Of a stretch of DNA of 64,000 nucleotides, positions 32,559-42,322 are shown one piece after another. The stretch spans positions 186,001-250,000 of the forward strand of contig JAGADF010000009.1 in NCBI GenBank assembly GCA_017613735.1. Reading direction: 5' to 3'. The position numbers and the translations under genes are program-made. The notes under the pieces were generated by a model. It worked only from the letters and a program-made list of their open reading frames with translations, searched no databases and was not told the DNA's origin. Source of the stretch: Clostridia bacterium. Its GTDB lineage: Bacteria > Bacillota > Clostridia > Oscillospirales > Acutalibacteraceae. The first letter of the stretch is position 1, and every line of letters starts with the position of its first letter.

Positions 32559-32590
32559 AAAAGGTCAGTAATTTATTTACTGACCTTTTA
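32559..32590 (+). terminator. Terminator after ispH-rpsA
   Basis: Perfect 13-bp stem AAAAGGTCAGTAA / TTACTGACCTTTT with a 5-nt loop. The following T run is short. Confidence 0.8.
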
Positions 32591-32615
32591 TTATTAAACA
32601 AAGAGGTTGTAATTT

Positions 32616-34346
32616 ATGAAAAAATCAGGTGTTGTTTCGCTGGTTGCCGCAGGTTCCGTTGCTCTTATAGGCGGAAGCGTCGCCATACTCAAGAAAAAGA
32701 ATATTTGCCCGATTTGCGAGGTAAAGAGGGCTATTTCAAATACTAAAGTCCATGTCAAAGCGACTGATGAGTTTTCAAACGGAATTGCTTTGACTCCTCC
32801 GATGGGCTGGTCAAGCTGGAATACTTTCGGAGCTAATATAAACGAAAATCTTATTTATGAGACCGCAAAGGCGATGAAAGAAAGCGGTTTGCTTGACGCC
32901 GGTTATCAGTACGTCAATATTGACGATTGCTGGGAGTCGTCTTCACGTGATTCCAACGGCAGACTTCAGGCTGATTTTTCAACTTTCCCGTCCGGAATCA
33001 AGGACCTTTGCAAAAGGGTAAACGACCTCGGTCTTAAACTCGGTATATACTCTTCGAACGGTACTAAAACCTGCGAGGGAAGATTAGGTACTTTATATCA
33101 CGAAAAAGTTGACGCCGAAACCTTTGCGGACTGGGGCATTGAGTATTTCAAATACGATTTTTGTCACCACGAGCCTATTCCGACAGTGGCTCCTTTCATT
33201 GATAAAATACTGATTGAGAATTATGAAAAAGGTTTTTCACTTACCGTTCAGGCGGAGGACGGAAAGCTTTCGGGCAAGGCTAAAATAGTAAAAGATAAAA
33301 AGACCGAAAGCGGTAAAATGGTTATCGGTCTTTCCGATAACGAGGGCTCTCTTACCTTCGATAATATAAGCTTGCCTTCGGACGGCGAATACATAGTTTC
33401 GGTGCATACAAGAAAATCAACTAAATCCGGAAAATATCTTGAAATGACGGTGGATAATTGTCAGATAATACCTATGAGCTTTGATTCTGCAGGTCCGCTC
33501 AGCGTTTCGGATATGTTCCAGGTTAAGCTTGATTTAAAAGCCGGGGAGCATTCGTTCGTATTGCAAAATCCCTTTAAATCAGAAAAAGACTCTTATGCCC
33601 GTCAGTATATTAATATGGGTAATGAGTTAAAAATTGCAACAAAGGAATATGCCGAAAAGAATAATTGTGCTGAAAAGCCAATCGTGTATTCAATATGCGA
33701 ATGGGGCTTTAATAAGCCATGGCTCTGGGGCAAACAGGCGGGCAATCTCTGGAGAACAACTCCCGATATAAAACCTTTCTGGGCTTCGGTTTTAGGTATA
33801 TACGAATTCAATGTAAGGCTTGCTAAATATGCAGGTGTCGGAAATTATAACGACCCTGATATGCTTGAAGTAGGTAACGGCAAGCTGACCTATGACGAGA
33901 ATATTTCTCATTTTTCACTCTGGTGTATGATGAACGCACCGTTGATTTTAGGTAACGATATCAGAAAGTTTATTCTTCCCGACGGCACTGTTGACAAGGA
34001 TAATAACATTTTAAAGATTGTTACAAATAAAAACTTAATTTCTGTTAATCAGGATAAGCGCTGTATTCAGTGCATAAGAGAAAAAAGAGACTTGCTTCAC
34101 GACGTTCTTATCAAGCCTCTTGAGAATAACGAGCTTGCCGTATGTCTTTTCAATAAAGGACCGAAGGCTTCAAAGATGTCCGCAAGTGTTTCGGAGCTTA
34201 AGAATAACGTAATTGTTGACTTGCCCGACAGCGATAAGTACGAATTCCTTGATTTATGGGATGAAACCTCTGTCATAACCGACGATAAGGTTACTGCCGA
34301 CGTTCCTTCCCACGGTGTAAAGGTTTATAAAATCAGGGCTCTTTAA
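32616..34346 (+). CDS. GH27 alpha-galactosidase with an inserted CBM35-like domain
   Basis: 576 aa. N-terminal membrane anchor or uncleaved signal (about 5-26), then the GH27 barrel: PPMGWSSWNTFG near 62, YVNIDDCW, GLKLGIYSSNG, catalytic nucleophile in KYDFCHH (Asp181), SICEWG, PWLWG, NLWRTTPDI, and the acid/base Asp in NYNDPDMLEVGNG near 418. Between the nucleophile strand and SICEWG is a beta-rich insertion (about 205-325) with the look of a CBM35-type module (VQAEDGKLSGKAK start, GEYIVSVHTR, LKAGEHSFVL). A beta-sandwich ends the protein. Predicted to remove alpha-galactosyl residues from outside glycans. It sits just after the rpsA terminator, with no clear own promoter. Confidence 0.9.
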   Translation: MKKSGVVSLVAAGSVALIGGSVAILKKKNICPICEVKRAISNTKVHVKATDEFSNGIALTPPMGWSSWNTFGANINENLIYETAKAMKESGLLDAGYQYVNIDDCWESSSRDSNGRLQADFSTFPSGIKDLCKRVNDLGLKLGIYSSNGTKTCEGRLGTLYHEKVDAETFADWGIEYFKYDFCHHEPIPTVAPFIDKILIENYEKGFSLTVQAEDGKLSGKAKIVKDKKTESGKMVIGLSDNEGSLTFDNISLPSDGEYIVSVHTRKSTKSGKYLEMTVDNCQIIPMSFDSAGPLSVSDMFQVKLDLKAGEHSFVLQNPFKSEKDSYARQYINMGNELKIATKEYAEKNNCAEKPIVYSICEWGFNKPWLWGKQAGNLWRTTPDIKPFWASVLGIYEFNVRLAKYAGVGNYNDPDMLEVGNGKLTYDENISHFSLWCMMNAPLILGNDIRKFILPDGTVDKDNNILKIVTNKNLISVNQDKRCIQCIREKRDLLHDVLIKPLENNELAVCLFNKGPKASKMSASVSELKNNVIVDLPDSDKYEFLDLWDETSVITDDKVTADVPSHGVKVYKIRAL

Positions 34347-34731
34347 AGCGTTCCCTGAGCCTTTTGCAGATTATTACGCACGGTATTGACAAAAGCAGCC
34401 ATAAAAGCGAGTTGAAAAGATTAATCTGTCCGAAAAGATTCAACGGTCTGTTTGAATAATCCCAGACGTTAAGCTTTAGAATTTTGTTCAGTAAAATACC
34501 GAGAATCAGTTCGACTCCCGTAATAAAAACTGTAAAAATCAGAATTTGTGTGGTATAATAACTTTCAGAAGTCAGTTTGCCGATTGAATAAAGAAAAAGG
34601 AATACAATCCCGCCTGAAATCACCATTGTCCAGTGCGTATGGCCCCTGAAAACTATTTCAATCAGGCTGTATACAAATGAGCCTACGGTATAAATATAAA
34701 GCGTGTTGCGTATTCTTTTCAAATCAATCAC
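34333..34731 (-). CDS. Small membrane protein of the PF06541-like (putative ABC-transporter type IV) group
   Basis: 132 aa with four predicted transmembrane helices. The segments SFVYSLIEIVFRG near 17-29, WDYSNRPLNLFGQINLFNSLLWLLLS near 90-115 and a WTMVISGG loop resemble the PF06541 membrane family found in Clostridia. It converges on and overlaps the alpha-galactosidase 3' end by 14 bp and is divergent from ligA. Function unknown. Confidence 0.75.
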   Translation of the reverse strand: MIDLKRIRNTLYIYTVGSFVYSLIEIVFRGHTHWTMVISGGIVFLFLYSIGKLTSESYYTTQILIFTVFITGVELILGILLNKILKLNVWDYSNRPLNLFGQINLFNSLLWLLLSIPCVIICKRLRERFKEP

Positions 34732-34735
34732 CTAA

Positions 34736-36757
<2,022 letters not shown>

Positions 36758-36770
36758 TGCATAAAAAACA

Positions 36771-36806
36771 AAACCGCCTCAAATAATAGTTTTGAGGTGG
36801 TTTTTT
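36771..36806 (+). terminator. Terminator after ligA, overlapping the SD of the next ORF
   Basis: 13-bp stem AAACCGCCTCAAA / TTTGAGGTGGTTT (one G-U pair), 7-nt loop, then six T. The 3' arm contains GAGGTGG, 6 bp before the ATG at 36807. Confidence 0.85.
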
Positions 36807-36998
36807 ATGACTGACAACAATTCAAGAAAAAATGAAAAGCGCAGAATTATCAAGCATTTTTCAAATGAAAAGGAAAGGCATACATTCGGACTTATTGACG
36901 ACGAAGATATGGAAATCGCATACTCGGATGCGGAGGATTTGCCCGAAACAATGCACATTAACGATTTGACCGATTTGTTTGACTGGGACGATATTTAA
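36807..36998 (+). CDS. Small acidic hypothetical protein, 63 aa
   Basis: 63 aa: basic N-terminal third (KNEKRRIIKHF) and a strongly acidic C-terminal half (DDEDMEIAYSDAEDLPE ... DWDDI). Codon use resembles neighbouring real genes. I prefer ATG 36807 with GAGGTGG as SD over a TTG at 36792 that lies in the terminator. Its stop abuts the stop of the converging pseudouridine synthase gene with no spacer. No family recognised; it could be a small regulatory or stress protein. Confidence 0.6.
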   Translation: MTDNNSRKNEKRRIIKHFSNEKERHTFGLIDDEDMEIAYSDAEDLPETMHINDLTDLFDWDDI

Positions 36999-37961
36999 TT
37001 AAAGATTTCCTTTTTCAAATTCGTCTCTGAACCAGATATTATCAACCATAAAGCATTTCCCGTCAAGGTAAGAAAGAATGCCCGAATCGGATTTGAAATC
37101 AAATACAAGCTTATACGAATACAGAAACTGTTTTTTGTAGCCGTATGCCTTGTTTTGTCTGTTTATTCCGTATTTTCCGTCGCCGAGCAGGGGATGACCG
37201 ATAAATGCGAAATGCGCCCTTATCTGGTGGGTTCTGCCTGTCAGGAGATGAACCTCGACAAGCGAAAGGTTATTCTTTTCGGAAAGAACCTTATACTCGG
37301 TCTTTATTTCTTTGGAATTATCTGCTTTTTTATTATAAATCTTAACAAGATTTTTGTTTTCATCCTTTATCAGATACCCTTTAAGGGTGTCTGATTTTTT
37401 ATTGAGATAACCGTGAATAACGCAGAGATAATATTTTTCAATTTCCCTGTCCTTAAGCTTTTTGTTAAGGATTCTCAACGCTTCGGCATTTTTTGCGGCA
37501 ATTACAATTCCACCCGTGTTTCTGTCAATTCTGTTTACAAGAGCGGGCGTAAAAGAGCTTTCCTCATCGGGATTGTATTCGCCTTTCTCATAAAGGTATC
37601 TCTTTAGCCTGCTTATAAGAGTATCTACGTATTCTTTGTCGTCGGGATGACATAAAAGACCGACCTTTTTATTAAGCAAAACTATGTTTTCATCCTCATA
37701 AACAATGTCAATTCCCTTTGACGCGCGCATAAAATCATAGACGGACTCTTCTTTTTCAAAGAATTCGTCGTTGATATACATTTCAACAATGTCTCCTTCT
37801 TTAAGCCTTGTTGAGATTTCGGCTTTTTTGCTGTTGAGCTTAATCCTTTTTGTCCTTAAGTATTTATACATAAGGCTTTGCGGCAGGGAGGGGACTGTCT
37901 TTGATATGAACTTGTCAAATCTCTGGTCGGCTTCATTTTTGCCGATGGTAAAAGACTTCAT
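36999..37961 (-). CDS. RluA-family 23S rRNA pseudouridine synthase
   Basis: 320 aa. N-terminal S4 RNA-binding domain (about 10-75), then the pseudouridine synthase core: catalytic Asp in NRIDRNTGG near 143, YYLCVIHG near 178, LLTGRTHQIRAHFAFIGHPLLGD near 240. RluC/RluD-like; the exact uridine target cannot be told. SD GGTGA precedes the ATG. Confidence 0.93.
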   Translation of the reverse strand: MKSFTIGKNEADQRFDKFISKTVPSLPQSLMYKYLRTKRIKLNSKKAEISTRLKEGDIVEMYINDEFFEKEESVYDFMRASKGIDIVYEDENIVLLNKKVGLLCHPDDKEYVDTLISRLKRYLYEKGEYNPDEESSFTPALVNRIDRNTGGIVIAAKNAEALRILNKKLKDREIEKYYLCVIHGYLNKKSDTLKGYLIKDENKNLVKIYNKKADNSKEIKTEYKVLSEKNNLSLVEVHLLTGRTHQIRAHFAFIGHPLLGDGKYGINRQNKAYGYKKQFLYSYKLVFDFKSDSGILSYLDGKCFMVDNIWFRDEFEKGNL

Positions 37962-38030
37962 AGTTTCACCGCGTTTAAAATTCTATTTCAATTATATCAA
38001 TTATTTATTTTTAAAGCAATATAAAAATGA

Positions 38031-38078
38031 AGAGCCGCTTGCGCGACTCTTTATCTTTTTAACGGAGAGCAAGGGATT
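38031..38078 (-). repeat. Partial duplicate of the tRNA-Ser 3' end and terminator
   Basis: 38031-38078 matches 38192-38239 at 46 of 48 positions. The unit holds the tRNA-Ser 3' end (TAACGGAGAGCAAGGGATT on the plus strand) and its hairpin terminator. The first copy has only this tRNA fragment and no complete tRNA. Confidence 0.88.
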
Positions 38079-38168
38079 TTTATCGCCTCGCTTCGCTCGT
38101 TGCGACTCGGCAAACGCTCCACCGGAGCGTTTGGTCTGCGACTTCCCTCGCTGTTCGAATCCCTTGCT
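38068..38168. repeat. Palindromic element inserted at a tRNA-Ser 3' fragment
   Basis: Ends are an 11-bp perfect inverted repeat (AGCAAGGGATT at 38068-38078, AATCCCTTGCT at 38158-38168). Inside is a perfect 10-bp hairpin CAAACGCTCC/GGAGCGTTTG (38111-38133), flanked by direct TGCGAC copies, and a GC-rich CTCGCTTCGCTCG stretch. No ORF makes sense of it. Composition is much more GC-rich than the flanks. Confidence 0.75.
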
Positions 38169-38181
38169 TTTTTAATTAACT

Positions 38182-38211
38182 AAAAAGAAAAAGAGCCGCT
38201 TGTGCGACTCT
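38182..38211 (-). terminator. tRNA-Ser terminator
   Basis: On the minus strand AGAGTCGC, loop ACAA, GCGGCTCT (one G-U), then TTTTTCTTTTT, directly downstream of tRNA-Ser. Confidence 0.82.
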
Positions 38212-38223
38212 ATATCTTTTTAA

Positions 38224-38313
38224 CGGAGAGCAAGGGATTCGAACCCTCGAAGCCGTTTTAGCAGCTTACACGATTTCCAATCGTGCTCCTTCGACCAGCT
38301 CGGACAACTCTCC
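38224..38313 (-). tRNA. tRNA-Ser (GGA)
   Basis: 90-nt class II tRNA on the minus strand: acceptor GGAGAGT/GCTCTCC, anticodon stem CACGA/TCGTG with loop TTGGAAA (anticodon GGA), long variable arm, T-loop GTTCGAATC, discriminator G. Confidence 0.95.
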
Positions 38314-38402
38314 GCGTCTGCCTTGATATTATATTAGACTTATCGAAAAAAATCAAGTGTTTTATATAATCATTTTTTCTAACTATTGCCTTTGTCGAAT
38401 GA

Positions 38403-38431
38403 TTGACAATTATTTATATATAGTGTATTAT
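38403..38431 (+). promoter_or_regulatory. Promoter of the polysaccharide locus
   Basis: TTGACA, 17-bp spacer, TATTAT, 54 bp before the aminotransferase gene. It probably drives the 16 collinear genes up to 54476; the rest of 38314-38484 is AT-rich and holds no gene. Confidence 0.88.
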
Positions 38432-38484
38432 ATATAAGGTTATATTTAAATTTTATAAATATTTATTTTTCAGGTGATACATAA

Positions 38485-39750
38485 ATGCTTTTTACTGAAG
38501 ATTCAAGATTCGAAGGAATTGAAAAATTTGATAATAAATGCTGGCTTTCAAGCCCTACTATGCACGGTGATGAGAAGCATTGGGTTGATGATGCAATACT
38601 TACAAACTGGGTTTCTACTATCGGCGAAAACATTAATGAAGTAGAAAAAGAAATGGCAAGTATTATCGGCGTTAAATATGCCGTTGCGCTTTCGTGCGGT
38701 ACGGCCGCTCTTCATCTCGCCGCAAAACTAGCCGGTGAAAAACTATACGGTCAGCCCAAGGCTGACAGCGGCTATTTATCGGGCAAAAAGGTTTTCTGTT
38801 CCGATATGACCTTTGACGCGTCCGTTAATCCCGTCGCTTATGAAAACGGAGAGGCTGTATTTATCGACAGTGAGCGCGATACGTGGAATATGGATCCGGA
38901 TTCACTTGAAAAAGCCTTTGAGATTTATCCCGATGTAAAGCTCATTGTTCTTGCTCATCTGTACGGCACGCCCTGTAAGATGGAAAGCATCAGAAGGATT
39001 GCAGATGAACACGGCGCTCTTATTATTGAAGACGCTGCAGAAAGTCTCGGCGCAAAATATCTTCTTAACGGCGAATGGGTTGAAACGGGAAATCTCGGAA
39101 ATTACAACTGTATTTCTTTTAACGGCAATAAAATTATCACCGGAAGCTCGGGCGGAATGTTCCTGACAAATTCAAAGGAAGATGCCGATAAGGTTCGTAA
39201 ATGGAGTACTCAGAGCAGAGAAAACGCTCCCTGGTATCAGCATGAAGAACTCGGGCATAACTACAGAATGTCGAATATTGTTGCGGGCGTTGTAAGAGGT
39301 CAGATGCCTTATCTGAACGAGCATATAGCTCAGAAAAAAGCAATTTATGAGCGTTATAAAAAAGGCTTTGCCGACTTGCCCGTAAGTATGAATCCCTATG
39401 ATGCCGTCAACAGCGAACCGAATTTCTGGCTTTCCTGTTTGATTATCGATAAGGACGCTATGGCACAACAGACGCGAACAGGTTTAACCTATACATATAA
39501 AACCGAAAACGGCAAAAGCACTCCTTCGGAAATACTTGACGCGCTTGCGGCTTTTAATGCCGAGGGCAGACCGATATGGAAGCCTATGCATATGCAGCCG
39601 ATTTATAAATCACATCCGTTTGTTTCCGCAAACGGCGAAGATGTCGGCGCTGATATTTTTGAACGCGGACTTTGTCTGCCGTCCGATAACAAGATGACTC
39701 CCGAACAGCAGGATAAAGTTATAGAAATAGTTCACAGATGTTTTAGATAG
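38485..39750 (+). CDS. DegT/DnrJ/EryC1-family sugar aminotransferase, PglE-like
   Basis: 421 aa, PLP-dependent aminotransferase that aminates a 4-keto (or 3-keto) nucleotide sugar. Seen: SCGTAALHLAAKLAG near 72, the DMTFDASVNPV segment, EDAAESLGA, PLP-lysine in SFNGNKIITG near 213, RMSNIVAGV, and the C-terminal GRPIWKPMHMQPIY signature typical of PglE/WlbC-like enzymes. A NeuD/PglD-like acetyltransferase and a PglC-like transferase lie downstream, so UDP-4-amino-sugar (bacillosamine-like) synthesis is likely; no 4,6-dehydratase is in the window. Base composition is like the housekeeping genes, unlike the next genes. Confidence 0.9.
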   Translation: MLFTEDSRFEGIEKFDNKCWLSSPTMHGDEKHWVDDAILTNWVSTIGENINEVEKEMASIIGVKYAVALSCGTAALHLAAKLAGEKLYGQPKADSGYLSGKKVFCSDMTFDASVNPVAYENGEAVFIDSERDTWNMDPDSLEKAFEIYPDVKLIVLAHLYGTPCKMESIRRIADEHGALIIEDAAESLGAKYLLNGEWVETGNLGNYNCISFNGNKIITGSSGGMFLTNSKEDADKVRKWSTQSRENAPWYQHEELGHNYRMSNIVAGVVRGQMPYLNEHIAQKKAIYERYKKGFADLPVSMNPYDAVNSEPNFWLSCLIIDKDAMAQQTRTGLTYTYKTENGKSTPSEILDALAAFNAEGRPIWKPMHMQPIYKSHPFVSANGEDVGADIFERGLCLPSDNKMTPEQQDKVIEIVHRCFR

Positions 39751-39788
39751 TTTTTTGTTGCAGTATTCAATATTTCGGAGGATATATA

Positions 39789-40451
39789 ATGAAGACATTA
39801 GTAATTGCACCCCATCCGGATGATGAGATAATTGGAGTTGGAGGAACAATAGCTAAGAGAACCAATGATGGTAATGATGTATATGTTTGTGTTGTTACAA
39901 AAGGAACGGCACCTATTTTTGAAAGTGATTTTATAGAAAAAGGTAGAGAAGAGTGTAGAAAAGCAGATAGATTTCTGGGAGTAAAAGAGACAATTTTCCT
40001 TGATTTCCCTGCAGCTATGCTTGAAACTGTTCCCAGATATCAGTTTAATAAAGCATTTGAAGAAGTTATCTCAAATATTAAACCTGATGAAGTGTTTATA
40101 CCACATAGAGGTGATATGCAATTGGATCATCAATTAGTTGTTGATGCTGCTATGGTTGCTATGAGACCAAAGTATGAACACACACCTAAACGCATATATG
40201 CTTATGAAACTTTGTCTGAAACAGGTTGGAATATACCAAATTCTTCAAATGAGTTTATACCGACTGTGTATGAAGACATAACTTTTACTCTTGATAAAAA
40301 AATCGAGGCAATGAGGTTTTTTGAAACACAATTATCGTGTTTTCCCGCTGCTCGGTCTTTAATTGCCATTGAATCTTTGGCGAAATATCGGGGTGCTACA
40401 GTTAATTTTTTAGCTGCTGAAGCGTTTTCATTGATAAGAGAGATTAAATAA
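39789..40451 (+). CDS. PIG-L/LmbE-family deacetylase
   Basis: 220 aa. Zinc-dependent N-deacetylase fold: metal motif APHPDDEIIGVGG at 7-19 and the third ligand region HRGDMQLDHQLV near 109-120. Family members remove N-acetyl groups from GlcNAc conjugates (GlcNAc-PI, mycothiol and bacillithiol precursors, glycan intermediates). In this polysaccharide cluster it could free an amino group on a lipid- or nucleotide-linked sugar. First gene of the AT-rich block; SD CGGAGG precedes the ATG. Confidence 0.9.
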   Translation: MKTLVIAPHPDDEIIGVGGTIAKRTNDGNDVYVCVVTKGTAPIFESDFIEKGREECRKADRFLGVKETIFLDFPAAMLETVPRYQFNKAFEEVISNIKPDEVFIPHRGDMQLDHQLVVDAAMVAMRPKYEHTPKRIYAYETLSETGWNIPNSSNEFIPTVYEDITFTLDKKIEAMRFFETQLSCFPAARSLIAIESLAKYRGATVNFLAAEAFSLIREIK

Positions 40452-40452
40452 T

Positions 40453-41088
40453 ATGAAACGTCAATTCTACCTGGTAATAAAGCGTTGCTTTGATATAATT
40501 TCGGCTTTGTCTCTTTTTATCCTACTAATTCCTCTATTTGCATTAATATGCTTGTTGGTAAGAATAAAAATGGGCAGCCCTATATTCTACCGTCAAGTTA
40601 GAAGCGGAAAAAACCGTAAACAGTTTTCAGTCATTAAATTTCGTACTATGACTAATCAGACGGATGAAAATGGTAATCTATTGGCAGATGAGTTTCGCCA
40701 AACAAAGTTTGGAAATTTTTTACGTTCTACGTCATTGGATGAGTTACCTGAATTGTTATCAATTGTAAAAGGGGATATGTCAGTTATCGGTCCAAGACCG
40801 CTACCCATTAAATACAATGAATATTTCAATGAAAGGGAACTGAAAAGATTTGAAGTCCGAAGTGGGTTGTTACCTCCGGATTCTGTTGAATCATCTGCAA
40901 TTATATCGTGGGATAAGCAACTTGAATATGAAGCTGATTATGCGGAAAACATTTCATTACATAATGACATTAAAATCTTTTTTTCTGCTATAAAGATTCT
41001 ATTCAAAAGAAACGAAACAAATTACGGTAGTTTTGTAAGGTTACCATTGGATGAGGAGAGAATTTCATGGAATACAGTAAAGCGTTAA
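40453..41088 (+). CDS. Bacterial sugar transferase (monotopic phosphoglycosyl transferase), PglC-like
   Basis: 211 aa, the short single-domain form. N-terminal re-entrant membrane helix (about 10-35), then FYRQVRSGKNRKQFSVIKFRTMT, catalytic region LRSTSLDELPELLSIVKGDMSVIGPRPLP near 98-126. Transfers a phospho-sugar from UDP-sugar to undecaprenyl phosphate, starting the repeat unit. Length and motifs match PglC/WecA-unrelated family enzymes. No SD; starts 1 bp after the deacetylase gene, so coupling is likely. It overlaps the next gene by 22 bp. Confidence 0.92.
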   Translation: MKRQFYLVIKRCFDIISALSLFILLIPLFALICLLVRIKMGSPIFYRQVRSGKNRKQFSVIKFRTMTNQTDENGNLLADEFRQTKFGNFLRSTSLDELPELLSIVKGDMSVIGPRPLPIKYNEYFNERELKRFEVRSGLLPPDSVESSAIISWDKQLEYEADYAENISLHNDIKIFFSAIKILFKRNETNYGSFVRLPLDEERISWNTVKR

Positions 41089-42302
41089 TTGATGATATAA
41101 AAGAACAGTTCGAATTACCTTGTTATGTTTTTGATGAAAATGAGTTTAGAGAAAACTATCTGCATTTATTAAATGCATTGAGAGAGTACTATCCAAAGTA
41201 TGATATTGCTTATTCATATAAGACTAACTATGCCCCAAAGCTTTGTTCAATAGTTAAAGAGTTAGGCGGGTACGCCGAAGTCGTTTCCGATATGGAGTAT
41301 GATATAGCACGTAAAGTTGGTTATAAAAATGAATTAATTATCTACAACGGTCCCTTTAAGGGCCCAAAAATGGAAGAACATTTGTTAAACAATGGCATTT
41401 TAAATATTGATAATATGAACGAGTTGGATCGTGTTATTTCTTTTGCCTCAAATTATGATAAAACTTTTAAAGTTGGTATTAGAGTCAATATTTCTATTGG
41501 TCAAAATTTCATATCACGATTTGGTATAGATGCTGAATCAAACGATTTAACTAAGGCCGTTAACTTGATTAAAGAGTGTAATAATGTCAAACTGGTTGGT
41601 TTTCATTGCCATATTGGTCAATGCAGAAGCCTATCTGCGTGGGAGAACAGAACCAAACAATTGTTAAAGTTGGCAGATATGTATATTGATGGAATACCTG
41701 AATATATTGATTTGGGCAGTGGAATGTTCGGTGATATGCCGTCTGATTTGAAAGGACAATTTAGCAGTGTTCCGACTTATGAAGAATATGCATGTGTTAC
41801 TGCAAAAATCTTCAATGAACATTATATTGATATCCCGTTAGAGAATAAACCTGTTTTATTTACTGAACCCGGAACTACTGTTGATAATAGATATATAGAT
41901 TTAATAGCTGAAGTTGATGGAGTTAAAAAACTGAAAGGTAAGGATTTTGCAATTCTTAACTGTTCAATACATAATCTGGGAGATGTAGCGTGTTCTGTAA
42001 AGCTTCCAATTCAGGTTTTTGAGTGTTCAAATAACAGTAAAGAATATATTGATATGGACTTTGTTGGTTATACATGTTTGGAACGAGATGTTCCTTATAA
42101 AGGGTTTTCCGGCAAGATTGGAAAAGGAGATTACATTGTATTTGGTAATGTAGGAGGATATTCAAACGTTGATAAACCTCCGTTCATTCTTCCTCAATGT
42201 CCGATGATAGGAATTAAGGATTCAAAAGTATATGTTATTAAACGAAAGGAGACAACTGAAGATATTCTTTCGACATATGTTTTTAATGAGCATTCTTTTT
42301 GA
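41067..42302 (+). CDS. PLP-dependent fold-type III amino acid decarboxylase (LysA/ornithine-type)
   Basis: 411 aa. Alanine racemase-like barrel with PLP-lysine in YSYKTNY near residue 50, VSDMEYDIA, YNGPFKG, VGFHCHIGQ near 179, GSGMFGD glycine loop, FTEPGTT near 269 and a C-terminal beta domain with the active-site Cys in YTCLERD, as in diaminopimelate, ornithine and arginine decarboxylases. The substrate is not clear: it does not look like the housekeeping lysA. Its place between a sugar transferase and an ATP-grasp gene suggests it makes an amine or amino acid for a glycan substituent. SD GGAGAG is 8 bp upstream. Confidence 0.85.
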   Translation: MEYSKALIDDIKEQFELPCYVFDENEFRENYLHLLNALREYYPKYDIAYSYKTNYAPKLCSIVKELGGYAEVVSDMEYDIARKVGYKNELIIYNGPFKGPKMEEHLLNNGILNIDNMNELDRVISFASNYDKTFKVGIRVNISIGQNFISRFGIDAESNDLTKAVNLIKECNNVKLVGFHCHIGQCRSLSAWENRTKQLLKLADMYIDGIPEYIDLGSGMFGDMPSDLKGQFSSVPTYEEYACVTAKIFNEHYIDIPLENKPVLFTEPGTTVDNRYIDLIAEVDGVKKLKGKDFAILNCSIHNLGDVACSVKLPIQVFECSNNSKEYIDMDFVGYTCLERDVPYKGFSGKIGKGDYIVFGNVGGYSNVDKPPFILPQCPMIGIKDSKVYVIKRKETTEDILSTYVFNEHSF

Positions 42303-42322
42303 ATAAAATGTGAGGTATAGAA

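Noticed and set aside
38068-38168. The palindromic element as an integron attC site.
   Set aside because: No R-box/L-box GTTRRRY sites, no cassette ORF and no integrase in the window.
37771-38175. 134-codon plus-strand open frame covering the start of the pseudouridine synthase gene and the palindromic element.
   Set aside because: It is antisense to a well-supported gene and runs through a repeat and tRNA fragment; no SD and no family pattern.
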